Source: Microscilla marina ATCC 23134 (lineage in GTDB: Bacteria > Bacteroidota > Bacteroidia > Cytophagales > Microscillaceae). From it: a stretch of DNA of 49,962 nucleotides. The translations under genes were made by a program, and so were the position numbers. The stretch's first letter is position 1. The number at the start of each line of letters is the position of its first letter. The notes beneath the pieces were generated by a model. That model ran no database searches, was not told the origin of the DNA, and was given only the letters and a program-made list of their open reading frames with translations. Positions 7,898 through 16,754 of the stretch are shown in pieces. The stretch is taken from assembly GCF_000169175.1 (NCBI RefSeq), contig NZ_AAWS01000064.1, forward strand, positions 1 through 49,962, given 5' to 3'.

Positions 7898-10090
7898 ATG
7901 ATTTTATATAACGTAAAAGACGGAGTAGCCATTATCAGCTGGAACATGGAAGGCTACCCAATGAATGTATTAAACGAAGACTCTATCAAAGCTTTTGCCG
8001 ATGCTACTGAGAAAGCAGTAAACGATGCAGACGTAAAAGGTATTATTATAACTTCTGAAAAAGATGCTTTTGGCGCAGGTGCCGACTTGAAAATGATCAA
8101 GAAAATGCTTGCCCAAAAAGATTTAGATGTAAAAACTGCTTTTGAAAACGCCCGTGAGCTTAACCAGGTATTTCGTCGTTACGAAACCAGCGGTAAGCCA
8201 GTAGTAGCCGGAATCAACGGTACTGCTTTGGGTGGTTTTTATGAAGTATGTTTGGCTTGTCACTACCGCGTGGCAGTAAACAACCCTAAGGCGCAAATTG
8301 GTTTGCCAGAAGCACAAATTGGTTTGATTCCTGGTGCAGGTGGAACCCAACGTGTGCCTCGTATGATAGGCATCGAAGCAGCGGCTCCTTTGTTGCTCGA
8401 AGGCAAGCGCCTCAAGCCAGAAGCGGCTCTTAAGGCTGGTTTGGTAAACGAATTGGTAGCTGATAAAGACCAGATGATGGCAGCTGCGAAGAAGTTCATC
8501 GCAGAGAACAAATTCATTATGCAACCTTGGGACGAAAAGAACCGCAAGGGACAAATCGTAGGAAAGAAAAACTACCGTGTACCTAAAGGTAACATTCAAA
8601 GCCCTAAAGGTGTACAGGTATTGATGCCTGGTACAGCGCTTTTGATGGATAAAACCAAGGGGAATTACCCAGCACAGTTGGCGATTATGAACTGTGTATA
8701 CGAAGGTTTGCAGGTACCGATGGATCAAGCGCTTGACATTGAGTCTCGTTACTTTACTCAAGTATTGCGCACACCTGAGGCGCGTGGTATGGTGCGCACT
8801 TTGTTTTTTGGTATCCAGGATGCCAACAAAGGCGAAGCTCGTCCAAAAGACATTCCTAAGACTGAGATCAACACTGTAGCCATTTTGGGTGCAGGTATGA
8901 TGGGTGCAGGTATTGCCTATGTGTCGGCAATGGCTGGAATGAACGTAATCTTGAAAGATATTTCAGTAGAAAATGCGGAAAAAGGAAAAGATTACTCTCG
9001 CAATCTTTTGAAAAAGCGTTTGTCTAAGAAACGTATAACTCAAGAGAAAGCTGACCAGGTGCTTGAGCTGATCAAAACTACTGATAAAGTAGAAGATTTG
9101 GCCGCAGCTGATTATATCATTGAGGCGGTATTTGAAAACCGTGACCTGAAATACAAAATCACTCAGGAAACTGAAGCGGTGATTCGCGAAGATGTGATCT
9201 TTGGTTCTAACACCTCTACTTTACCTATTACTGGTTTGGCAGAAGCTTCTAAACGCCCTGATCAATTTATTGGTATTCACTTCTTTTCGCCGGTAGACAA
9301 AATGATGTTGGTAGAGGTGATTATGGGTGAGAAAACGTCTGACAAAGCTCTGGCAGCTACTCTAGACTACATCCAACGCATCAAGAAAACCCCGATCGTA
9401 GTAAACGATTCTCGTGGATTCTATACCTCTCGTTGTTTCAGTACTTACACTGCCGAAGGGATGGAAATGCTACAAGAGGGTGTAAACCCAATCTTGATCG
9501 AGAACGCAGGTAAGTCAGCAGGTATGCCAGTAGGTGCGCTTGACGTAGCCGATGCGGTAGCACTTGACTTGGCTTACAAGATTATGAAGCAAACCTCAAA
9601 AGATACGGGTGAGCCTATGGAAGCAATGCCAGGTGGTAAAGTAGTGATTAAGTTTAACGAAGAGCTTGACCGTGTAGGTAAGAAAGCCAAGAAGGGATTC
9701 TATGAGTACCCAGAAAACGGCAAGAAATACCTGTGGCCAGGTTTGCAAGAGCATTACCCATTGGCAGAAAACCAACCCAACATCGAAGATTTGAAAACAC
9801 GCTTCTTGCACCGTCAGGCCTTAGAGTGTATCCGTTGTTTGGAAGAAGGTGTATTGCGTAACCCAACCGATGGCGATGTAGGATCTATCTTAGCGTGGGG
9901 ATTTGCTCCTTACACTGGAGGCGCCTTCTCTTACGTAGATGCAGTAGGCATCGAGCAGTTTGTAAAAGACTGTGACGAGTTGGCGGCTCAGTACGGCGAC
10001 CGTTTCAAGGTATCGGACAAACTACGCGACATGGCAGCTAAAGGCGAAACATTCTTTAAAGATATGGCATTAGAAGCCGCAGCTGTATAA
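7898..10090 (+). CDS. fadB: Enoyl-CoA hydratase / 3-hydroxyacyl-CoA dehydrogenase fusion
   Basis: A 730-residue bifunctional beta-oxidation alpha subunit. Residues 1-200 form a crotonase domain: oxyanion-hole segment GAGADLKMI, catalytic Glu116 in GGFYEVCLACHYR and Glu138 in GLPEAQIGLIPGAGGTQR. Residues of about 325-510 are the NAD-binding 3-hydroxyacyl-CoA dehydrogenase domain: GAGMMGAG at 331-338, SNTSTLPIT, and the catalytic pair His461 (GIHFFSPVD) and Glu473. The rest is the tandem C-terminal dehydrogenase domain. It hydrates trans-2-enoyl-CoA and oxidises the 3-hydroxy product to supply the thiolase encoded upstream. By layout it could equally be called FadJ. No epimerase or isomerase function is claimed. 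A strong terminator follows at once. Confidence 0.93.
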   Translation: MILYNVKDGVAIISWNMEGYPMNVLNEDSIKAFADATEKAVNDADVKGIIITSEKDAFGAGADLKMIKKMLAQKDLDVKTAFENARELNQVFRRYETSGKPVVAGINGTALGGFYEVCLACHYRVAVNNPKAQIGLPEAQIGLIPGAGGTQRVPRMIGIEAAAPLLLEGKRLKPEAALKAGLVNELVADKDQMMAAAKKFIAENKFIMQPWDEKNRKGQIVGKKNYRVPKGNIQSPKGVQVLMPGTALLMDKTKGNYPAQLAIMNCVYEGLQVPMDQALDIESRYFTQVLRTPEARGMVRTLFFGIQDANKGEARPKDIPKTEINTVAILGAGMMGAGIAYVSAMAGMNVILKDISVENAEKGKDYSRNLLKKRLSKKRITQEKADQVLELIKTTDKVEDLAAADYIIEAVFENRDLKYKITQETEAVIREDVIFGSNTSTLPITGLAEASKRPDQFIGIHFFSPVDKMMLVEVIMGEKTSDKALAATLDYIQRIKKTPIVVNDSRGFYTSRCFSTYTAEGMEMLQEGVNPILIENAGKSAGMPVGALDVADAVALDLAYKIMKQTSKDTGEPMEAMPGGKVVIKFNEELDRVGKKAKKGFYEYPENGKKYLWPGLQEHYPLAENQPNIEDLKTRFLHRQALECIRCLEEGVLRNPTDGDVGSILAWGFAPYTGGAFSYVDAVGIEQFVKDCDELAAQYGDRFKVSDKLRDMAAKGETFFKDMALEAAAV

Positions 10091-10139
10091 GTTTTTGACC
10101 AAGTACCCTCGCTTTTAGCGGGGTTTCAATAATAGATTA

Positions 10140-10176
10140 AATCCCCGTTTCTGGTTTTGAAACGGGGATTTTTTTG
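10140..10176 (+). terminator. Rho-independent terminator after fadB-like gene
   Basis: Perfect 12-bp stem AATCCCCGTTTC / GAAACGGGGATT (10140-10151 with 10159-10170), a 7-nt loop, then a run of T. A smaller stem (CCTCGCT/AGCGGGG) precedes it at about 10108-10124. Confidence 0.9.
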
Positions 10177-10297
10177 TTTCAATTTGGTTTAAGCGCAGCA
10201 GTAATTTAAGCCTAACGATATCGAACAGCTTACGACTGTTCTTGCGCAGCAAATTTTTATATATCGCTTGTTTTTCTCCGAATATTGCCTGCCTACC

Positions 10298-11116
10298 TTA
10301 TTGAATAAGTTCTTTTACAAGCTCAAATACTTTTTTGTTAAAAGCTATTGCGTGCCCTTGACCTTTGAGGGCGACAAATTTGACTTTCTGCTTGTTAGTT
10401 TCCAATGCCTTTACATACTTATTCGCAATATTGAGAGGGACTACTTTGTCACCCGTTCCATGCAGTACTGTTATTTGTGTGGCATTATTGATACGTTTTA
10501 CTTCTTCAATTGGAGAAAGGCTGTTTACCTTTGCATCCCATATTGGGGCGTTGTCTTGCAATGCCTTCATGTGCTTTCGCCAACGATGAAGATCACAGGG
10601 GCAGGAGATAAGCAAGGCATTAGTGTAGTCGCTTGAATACTCCGCAAGTAAATTTGCCGAAATAGCTGCTCCTCCAGAGTGACCCACTAAAACTACTTTA
10701 GAAGGATTGTACTTTTTCTTCAAATTTTCCGCAAGGCGATGTATTGAAGTAAGCACCTCTTTTGTATAATTATCTCCAGTGGCTTCTCCTCGTTCTCCTT
10801 TAGAGCGATTGCCCTTACTGTCGGTGTAGCCAGGCCTGAGCACCCCTACTGCCACTACATTTTGATTCTCTTTTGCAATTTTCCTGGCAATCGCATACTG
10901 ATAAGAAGGCTTGTTAAATGGTGCATCCCCATGCAGTACTAAAATCATGGTTGGTCTATTCAACGTTCCTGCACTGACATAAGGAATATGGAACAGTTCA
11001 GAAGGTATTAGATTGCCGGATTTTGTGTCATTTTGGCTTGCGTTTCGTGCCGAATTACAGGCAAGACAAACAAGGGGGATGAAAAGAAATTGAACGATGT
11101 TTTTTTTAAAGCTCAT
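10298..11116 (-). CDS. Alpha/beta-hydrolase lipoprotein
   Basis: A 272-residue putative lipoprotein. The N-terminus (MSFKKNIVQFLFIPLVCLAC) ends in a lipobox with Cys20 as the lipidation site. The body carries a complete serine-hydrolase triad: Ser147 in GHSGG, Asp223 in HGTGDKVVP, His255 in GQGHA. The oxyanion strand is LVLHGDA. The family (dienelactone hydrolase or prolyl-oligopeptidase-like esterases) hydrolyses esters or peptides, and the substrate here is unknown. It is convergent with the fad genes. The ABM-domain gene lies 108 bp upstream on the same strand. Confident in the fold and in membrane anchoring; not in the substrate. Confidence 0.8.
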   Translation of the reverse strand: MSFKKNIVQFLFIPLVCLACNSARNASQNDTKSGNLIPSELFHIPYVSAGTLNRPTMILVLHGDAPFNKPSYQYAIARKIAKENQNVVAVGVLRPGYTDSKGNRSKGERGEATGDNYTKEVLTSIHRLAENLKKKYNPSKVVLVGHSGGAAISANLLAEYSSDYTNALLISCPCDLHRWRKHMKALQDNAPIWDAKVNSLSPIEEVKRINNATQITVLHGTGDKVVPLNIANKYVKALETNKQKVKFVALKGQGHAIAFNKKVFELVKELIQ

Positions 11117-11224
11117 TTGTTTATTCTAGGTTTTATATGGTAAAATATAAGGTGTTCTTTTTAGCCATAACTTAATCCCAAGGATAATGAACATTTTATG
11201 GTTGTTCTTACCGTTGCTTAAATA

Positions 11225-11587
11225 CTACTTCAGCTTATTCAAAGACGAAATCATTGTAAAATGTGCTACATTGATTTTTTTCACCCGTTGCCTCAATGCC
11301 TCGCTTGCCTTGCCAAACATCTCTAAACTTACAAACTCCCTGAATTCTCCCAATCTGGAGGCAAAAGATTTGTAGTTGTCAAAATGAAACATCACTGCCT
11401 CAGAATTTACATAAGTTTCCAATACTTTGATGGTAGTCGAGTCGTCAGATACATACCAGTCATATTGTAACATGCCTTCTTCGGTGTTGGTGCAATGTGC
11501 TTGTAGTTCTTGCACCACTTCTTGTAGTTGTGACAGTTGGTTGTCAAGCAACTTGGACGTAGCGATAATTATAATTCTATCTTCCAT
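11225..11587 (-). CDS. Antibiotic biosynthesis monooxygenase (ABM) domain protein
   Basis: A 120-residue protein with the ferredoxin-like ABM layout: a first strand IIIIATSKLL, a helix QLSQLQEVVQELQAHC, then EEGMLQYDWYVSDDSTTIKVLETYVNSEAVMFH, matching the family pattern of 'E-GxLxYxxY...' followed by 'xExYxxxxAxxxH'. Relatives include small quinol monooxygenases such as YgiN and heme-degrading proteins, which work as dimers without a cofactor. The C-terminus is somewhat longer than the typical ~100 residues. It is on the same strand as the hydrolase lipoprotein, but a functional link is not evident. Confidence 0.72.
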   Translation of the reverse strand: MEDRIIIIATSKLLDNQLSQLQEVVQELQAHCTNTEEGMLQYDWYVSDDSTTIKVLETYVNSEAVMFHFDNYKSFASRLGEFREFVSLEMFGKASEALRQRVKKINVAHFTMISSLNKLK

Positions 11588-12311
11588 ATCATTAAGTAAT
11601 TATGTTGATCAATAATATCAAGTAGCAATATCTACCCTTTTTTGGATGAAGTCAGGTTAATTCTGTAGTTATTTTTGTGCATATAAGCCTCCTGATGTGA
11701 TGTTACACCTTAAGGGGAGCACCCCCAAACAACAAATGCTCGGATGAATGGCCTTTTAGATATATTCCTGACAATTATTTATATGATAAGTGCAGTTTAT
11801 TATTGCCTTTATTACCTGTAGTTTTTATTTTAACTATTAGTCAATGAATGACAAATGATTATTTATTTTGAGTTTTTATAAACTTTCAATAACTGCTTCC
11901 TTCTTGCCTGTTTGTAGGGTATATATCAAGGCATCAATAAAAAACTTACTAGGTAAATGGATGGTTTTTTGGAGGAAGTTGTTTCTGTTGATTATAGTGA
12001 AGTTGTAAATAAAAATAGGTTTAAGCAATTTTAAGAGGTTATTAGACTTGCGTTATTTTGAATAAAAAAATCTTACCATGATAAAAAGAAGTTAAAAAAA
12101 ACTATTGGTCGAACAAACTATATCATTCTTTGTAAAGCTACAAAAACGCACGTGTGTAATTTTTTTCAAAGAAAATTAATATTTAATATAATTTAGTTTA
12201 TAGTATTTTTTTTAGTTGTCATTATATTAATAGAATATAACGTGTTTTAAATATTGTATGGCTATATTCATAATAATAATTAAATTTATTCAATTTACAC
12301 CAACCTAAATT
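11588..12311. other. AT-rich intergenic region, no gene seen
   Basis: About 720 bp between the divergent ABM gene and the T9SS-exported hydrolase. It is strongly AT-rich, especially 12000-12300. I see no convincing small gene, RNA or consensus promoter. It probably holds the promoters of both flanking genes. Confidence 0.4.
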
Positions 12312-14282
12312 ATGTTACAAAAATTTACTTACCTCATTACCTTATTGTGTCTTTTTACAATTAATCACAAAGCACTTGCACAATTTTCATATCAAAACCC
12401 TGGGTTTAACTTTTCCTCTATAGAAAATTATGGTGCTGCAAGTCAATACTTGCTGGGTTATCCTTCTACTAAAGAAGGAATAGAACTATTTCCTGTAGGT
12501 ACCGATTTGTATGACGGCAACGATGTTAATACCATTTATTATGGGCGTACACCTTCCAATTCATCTAACAAGCCAGTAATCGTATTTGTACACGGCTACG
12601 CAAGTAGTGCAAGTGTATGGTATACTGGATTTGATAATGCTTATGCTGATGTTTATAGAGATGGTTACCGTTCGGCATTTGTATCTATGACCCCCAACAA
12701 ACATATGTGGACCAATGGCAACATGCTGTCTAAAATGCTTGACCAGATTAAGTCTTATTATGGAGTGTCAAAAGTAGTGATTGTTGCCTGGAGCAAAGGG
12801 GCAGTAGATACCGATGCCGCCATTGTCCATTTTGGAGCAAAATCTAAGGTGTCACAAGTATTTACTGTGGGTGGTGCGCACTTTGGTACTAGCTTGGCAG
12901 AACTGGCAAATGCGAGGTTATTGGCTCTTCTAAATATCATTTTTATGCAAGACAATGATGCTACCAAATGTTTGCAAAGAGGGTATATGAACTATTTCAG
13001 GTCTATTACCGACAATAACTCTAACAATACCGTAAAGGTGACCACTCTGGGTGGATGGGGAAATGGGCCACTTGCCAGATTGTCTATTCCACAAGCAATA
13101 CTTTACTTGGCTGAAGGGAGCAAATCTAAAGGGGGGAACGATGGAGTAATTGCCTACCAAAACGCCAAACGACCTAATAGTACCTCACTTTTTACAGGCT
13201 TAAAGCCAAAGAAGTTTTTAGGAATAACTTATTCTTATGACGGCTCTGACAAAACTGACCTTGACCATTTTGAGGTAACGCGTGGAAACCTATTTTGGCC
13301 TCATTTCAAAAGCATTTTGGAAGGATCGAACCAGAGACAACAGCTTGCCCGCACCACGAAAAGCTACAACCCAAATGCGGTTGTCCATAGCAAAATGCAA
13401 ATCACTCAATCAGTAGGTGGGCAGCAGGAGTTTGTAGTAGAGGAGAATGCAGGTAACATTACTATATTGGCTAATGACTTGTCTTCAAGCGAGCAATTGA
13501 AAGTACAAAGAGTAGGTGCCACAGGTGCTTCATCAGAAGTGTTAAGGGCGATTCCGATGAACAAAACAGCCAAAGATAACAAAGCAGATTTCTACACACT
13601 GGGTAAACTAGCTCCTGGTAAATATACCATCGCCTCTAAAGAAGGAACTCCAATAATTATTTTGCCAGAAAATGGCGTTGAGATGGTTTTAAATACTGGT
13701 TTGACTCATGAAAAGTTGGTGCATACCAATGATACTCCTATTACTTTATCTGCATCTATCTTGCAGGCTAATGGGAGCCTGATAGGTGAAAAAGTTAAAA
13801 TTACCGCCACCTTCCAAAGAGTGATGGACTTGCAATTAAACAACGTCGAAAAAGTAGAAATCCCAGTCATTTTTGAGAAAAAAGGAGATCACTACGAAGC
13901 CAGCATTACCGAAAACTTGGTGAGTGGTATTTACCACATCAATATGAATGCGTCTGGAAAATCGTTTTCTAAAACTTTGATTACCAGTATTGCGGTAACT
14001 GAGCGAAAGACTACTCAAGTAAAAAATGGTTTGGTGTCAAATGAAGAGTTGAATGTATTCCCTAGCCCGACTAGAGGTGCTTTTACAGTGAGAATGAAAG
14101 CACAAGAGAAGGCTTCTCAAATAACCATTTATAACCGTTTGGGAGCAGTGGTGAAGAGTTTTGCGGTTGAAGCCAACCAAACAACGTTAGCATTAGATGC
14201 AGATACTCTGGGATTACCTAAAGGAATGTATTTTATAAAGATAAGCAACAGTAAATTGACCAAAAGATTAATTGTTGATTAA
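12312..14282 (+). CDS. Secreted alpha/beta-hydrolase (lipase-like) with T9SS type A sorting domain
   Basis: A 656-residue exported enzyme. Residues 1-24 are a signal peptide (ending ALAQ). Residues of about 85-330 are a lipase/PGAP1-like alpha/beta-hydrolase: oxyanion segment VFVHGYASSASVWY, nucleophile elbow VAWSKGA with Ser161 (Ala replaces the first Gly of GxSxG), and a likely catalytic His in the TDLDHFEVTRG segment. A middle region of beta strands (about 370-570) precedes a C-terminal T9SS domain from about 580: LNVFPSPTRGAFTV, ITIYNRLGAVVKSF, GLPKGMYFIKIS and terminal KRLIVD. By family this domain directs outer-membrane translocation and removal by the sortase. Substrate is unknown. Confidence 0.88.
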   Translation: MLQKFTYLITLLCLFTINHKALAQFSYQNPGFNFSSIENYGAASQYLLGYPSTKEGIELFPVGTDLYDGNDVNTIYYGRTPSNSSNKPVIVFVHGYASSASVWYTGFDNAYADVYRDGYRSAFVSMTPNKHMWTNGNMLSKMLDQIKSYYGVSKVVIVAWSKGAVDTDAAIVHFGAKSKVSQVFTVGGAHFGTSLAELANARLLALLNIIFMQDNDATKCLQRGYMNYFRSITDNNSNNTVKVTTLGGWGNGPLARLSIPQAILYLAEGSKSKGGNDGVIAYQNAKRPNSTSLFTGLKPKKFLGITYSYDGSDKTDLDHFEVTRGNLFWPHFKSILEGSNQRQQLARTTKSYNPNAVVHSKMQITQSVGGQQEFVVEENAGNITILANDLSSSEQLKVQRVGATGASSEVLRAIPMNKTAKDNKADFYTLGKLAPGKYTIASKEGTPIIILPENGVEMVLNTGLTHEKLVHTNDTPITLSASILQANGSLIGEKVKITATFQRVMDLQLNNVEKVEIPVIFEKKGDHYEASITENLVSGIYHINMNASGKSFSKTLITSIAVTERKTTQVKNGLVSNEELNVFPSPTRGAFTVRMKAQEKASQITIYNRLGAVVKSFAVEANQTTLALDADTLGLPKGMYFIKISNSKLTKRLIVD

Positions 14283-14308
14283 GCTAATGCTTAGCCTAAC
14301 AAAAAATG

Positions 14309-14342
14309 AAGCCATCCTGATTTTAAGGGATGGCTTTTTTTA
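14309..14342 (+). terminator. Rho-independent terminator after the secreted hydrolase
   Basis: Perfect 9-bp stem AAGCCATCC (14309-14317) with GGATGGCTT (14328-14336), 10-nt loop, followed by a T run. Confidence 0.88.
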
Positions 14343-14472
14343 TGGATTGCTCAATTACACCAATTAAAACCTATTGATAATGAATGGTTTACAACCATAT
14401 TTGTGCAAACAAAACTTGATAATATCGTTTCCCCCGTTTTTTTAAGCCCAAGACAGTACGTCATTAATAATC

Positions 14473-14562
14473 TTACGCCGTTGCTTGTGTCTTCACAAGC
14501 AACCAAAAGATAATCTCAGAACAACCTTCTACGCTCGTTTTTCGGAATACTGAAAAGTGCCC
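14473..14562. repeat. Direct repeat copy 1 with perfect internal hairpin
   Basis: First copy of a roughly 85-bp repeat. It contains the perfect hairpin GTTGCTTGTG-TCTT-CACAAGCAAC (14480-14503) and ends with a conserved TTTTTCGGAATACTGAAAAG segment. Weaker similarity continues to about 14630. The whole 14.4-14.95 kb gap has no convincing gene. Confidence 0.8.
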
Positions 14563-14750
14563 TAATGGAGTCGGGGGTTGGCTGTTAAAAGCCTTCCGTA
14601 GAAGGCTTGGATGAATGGAAGCCTCCAAACTTACTTGACAAAATACTATGGGGCGCCAAGCGATGAAATTTACTACGCCAGGGCAACCATAAAGGATTGC
14701 CCCTACAAAAGGCATTTGAATGGGTTTTGACACTGCTATTTTAAGCCCTG

Positions 14751-14834
14751 TTACGCCGTTGCTTGTGTCTTCACAAGCAACCAAAAGAATAATCGCAGAA
14801 CACCTTCTCGTTTTTCGGAATACTGAAAAGTGCC
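14751..14834. repeat. Direct repeat copy 2 with perfect internal hairpin
   Basis: Second copy, 278 bp downstream of the first, with the same hairpin (14758-14781) and flanking text, differing by small indels. Weaker similarity continues to about 14890, including an AGTTAAAAGTC / TGTTAAAAGCC segment. Confidence 0.8.
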
Positions 14835-14948
14835 TTCAGGTGCTGGAATCGGGGTCAGTAGTTAAAAGTCTTCTTTAGAGCCTTCAAACCTTTTATAAAT
14901 GCAAGTCTCTGAACTTGCTTGGGAATGCAAATTATTACAAAACCACAC

Positions 14949-16751
14949 CTACCGCTTCTCAAAAGACAAAAAATTAGGTTTATCCAGCTTTTTAGAAATA
15001 CGAGCGGCGGCATTCATCAAACCCACGTGACTATAAGTTTGCGGGAAGTTGCCCCATTGACTGCCATCCTTGGCGCTCACATCTTCACTCAACAAGCCCA
15101 AATGATTGCTATACCTCGATAATTTCTCAAAAGTGCTAATGGCCTCGTCTAACCTACCCACACAAGCCAACGCCTCTACATACCAAAAAGCACAAATAAG
15201 AAAAGTGGTTTCAGGCTCGCCAAAATCGTCTTGGTGCTTGTAGCGGTAAAACAAACCTTCAGGGGTTTTCAAATCTTGTTCTAAGGCAAGCAAGTGACTT
15301 TTGGCGCGTTTGCTGTCAGATTTGAGGTAGCCCATTGTAATCAAGTGCAGCGTGCTGGCATCAAGGTTAGGCGTGCCAATCGCCTGGGTATATACCCCTC
15401 TGGTGTCGTCATACGCCTTCTCTATGTATTCAGCCGATTTTTTCTGCAACTGGGTTGCCAAGTTCACCATCTTTTCATCTTTCAAAAACTTGCCTATGCG
15501 CAAAGCCGCAGCACTACCCGCCCAATGAAACAAATAAGTATAAGTATGGTATTGGGCTTTGTTTCTAAACTCCCACAAGCCCGCGTCTGGTTCGTCTATA
15601 GTTTCCTCTATTTTTTGCAAAAGCCTAAAAATCAATATTTTAGATTCGTGTCTTTCTTCAAAAACAAAGCGGTTGTCGGCATAAATGGGCAGCAACGACA
15701 CCAGTATTTGTCCATATACGTCGTTTTGGATGTGTTCATACGCCTGGTTGCCCACCCGCACCGGAGGGTTATTGTTTTGATAACCTGCCAAATCCAATAT
15801 TTTTTCCTCAATAAAAGCATCTCCATTGATTTTGTACAAAGGCTGTAAACGCTTATCGTCCCTCAGAGCAATATTGGTAATATATTTAAAATAGAGTTCG
15901 AGCTCCTCGAAGTGCCCAATATTATTAAAAGCATTCAAGGTATAATAAGTATCACGCATCCAGCAATAACGATAGTCCCAGTTGCGGGTACTTTGGGGAG
16001 ACTCAGGCAGGCTCGAGGTAGCCGAGGCAATGATAGCACCGGTGTCTTCATATTGGTGCATTTTGAGCACCAAAGCCGAACGAATCACCTTATTTTGGTA
16101 AAAATCGCTGATACTGGTACTTTTCACCCATTTCCGCCAATACTGAATGGTATTATTTAAAAAAGTTTCTGCTGTATCTTTAATACTGGCTTCCATGGGG
16201 CTACCGTAGGTCAGGAACAAATACTTGGTTTCGTTCAGCAAAAAATAAGATTCATCCTCTATAAACGTCAAGGATACGTCAGTAGTCAGGCGCATTTTTT
16301 TTTCTAAACCCAAATACTCTATATGATTGCTCCCTCGGTGGTTTTCTGGGGTAAAGTTGCCATAATTGCCCACAGGCTTACATTTTACCTTTACTCTGGG
16401 CGAACCCGAAAGCGGTTCTATCTTTCTGACCAACATCAAAGGGCGATAGTAGCGGTCGAAATGGTAAAAACGGGGCGCAAAGTCGGTCACTCTATACTTG
16501 CCTTCCTCGGTAGCTATTTCAGTACAAAGAACATTGGTGTTCTCGATATAATATTGCGTAGATTCGAAGTTGTCTTGCGGAGGTAATACCGAAAACTCGC
16601 CCCCCTTCTTACTGTCCAAGAGGCTCCCAAATACAAAACTGCTATCAAATCTTGGAAAGCATAACCAAACAATATTTGTGTTCTTGGCAATGTGAGCCAA
16701 ATAAGCACAGTTTCCAATCAAGCCAAAGTCGTAAGTATGTCTTTTATCCAT
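14949..16751 (-). CDS. Glycoside hydrolase family 15 protein (trehalase or glucoamylase-like)
   Basis: A 600-residue GH15 enzyme. Residues 1-210 are the N-terminal beta-sandwich, and about 215-590 form the (alpha/alpha)6 barrel. Motifs: NWDYRYCWMRD at 258-267, the general acid Glu394 in AGLWEFR, and the general base Glu556 in LGLLSEDVS followed by QWGNFPQTYSHVGLMN. There is no signal peptide, so it is cytosolic. The start lies 3 bp after the stop of the OtsA-OtsB fusion gene, so the two form an operon. By context the likely substrate is trehalose or a related alpha-glucoside. GH15 also includes glucoamylases and glucodextranases, so the exact activity is open. Confidence 0.85.
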   Translation of the reverse strand: MDKRHTYDFGLIGNCAYLAHIAKNTNIVWLCFPRFDSSFVFGSLLDSKKGGEFSVLPPQDNFESTQYYIENTNVLCTEIATEEGKYRVTDFAPRFYHFDRYYRPLMLVRKIEPLSGSPRVKVKCKPVGNYGNFTPENHRGSNHIEYLGLEKKMRLTTDVSLTFIEDESYFLLNETKYLFLTYGSPMEASIKDTAETFLNNTIQYWRKWVKSTSISDFYQNKVIRSALVLKMHQYEDTGAIIASATSSLPESPQSTRNWDYRYCWMRDTYYTLNAFNNIGHFEELELYFKYITNIALRDDKRLQPLYKINGDAFIEEKILDLAGYQNNNPPVRVGNQAYEHIQNDVYGQILVSLLPIYADNRFVFEERHESKILIFRLLQKIEETIDEPDAGLWEFRNKAQYHTYTYLFHWAGSAAALRIGKFLKDEKMVNLATQLQKKSAEYIEKAYDDTRGVYTQAIGTPNLDASTLHLITMGYLKSDSKRAKSHLLALEQDLKTPEGLFYRYKHQDDFGEPETTFLICAFWYVEALACVGRLDEAISTFEKLSRYSNHLGLLSEDVSAKDGSQWGNFPQTYSHVGLMNAAARISKKLDKPNFLSFEKR

Positions 16752-16754
16752 GAG

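Noticed and set aside
8123-8761. Long minus-strand frame (212 codons) inside the hydratase/dehydrogenase gene
   Set aside because: It lies antisense to an unmistakable, fully conserved gene and its product shows no domain or signal. It is a by-product of codon usage.
14473-14784. A 103-codon minus-strand frame across the repeat region
   Set aside because: It reads through both copies of the direct repeat and the hairpin, which explains the open frame. The product resembles nothing.
15294-15848. A 184-codon plus-strand frame antisense to the GH15 gene
   Set aside because: Overlaps conserved GH15 coding sequence, including its catalytic Glu394 region, and encodes no recognisable domain.
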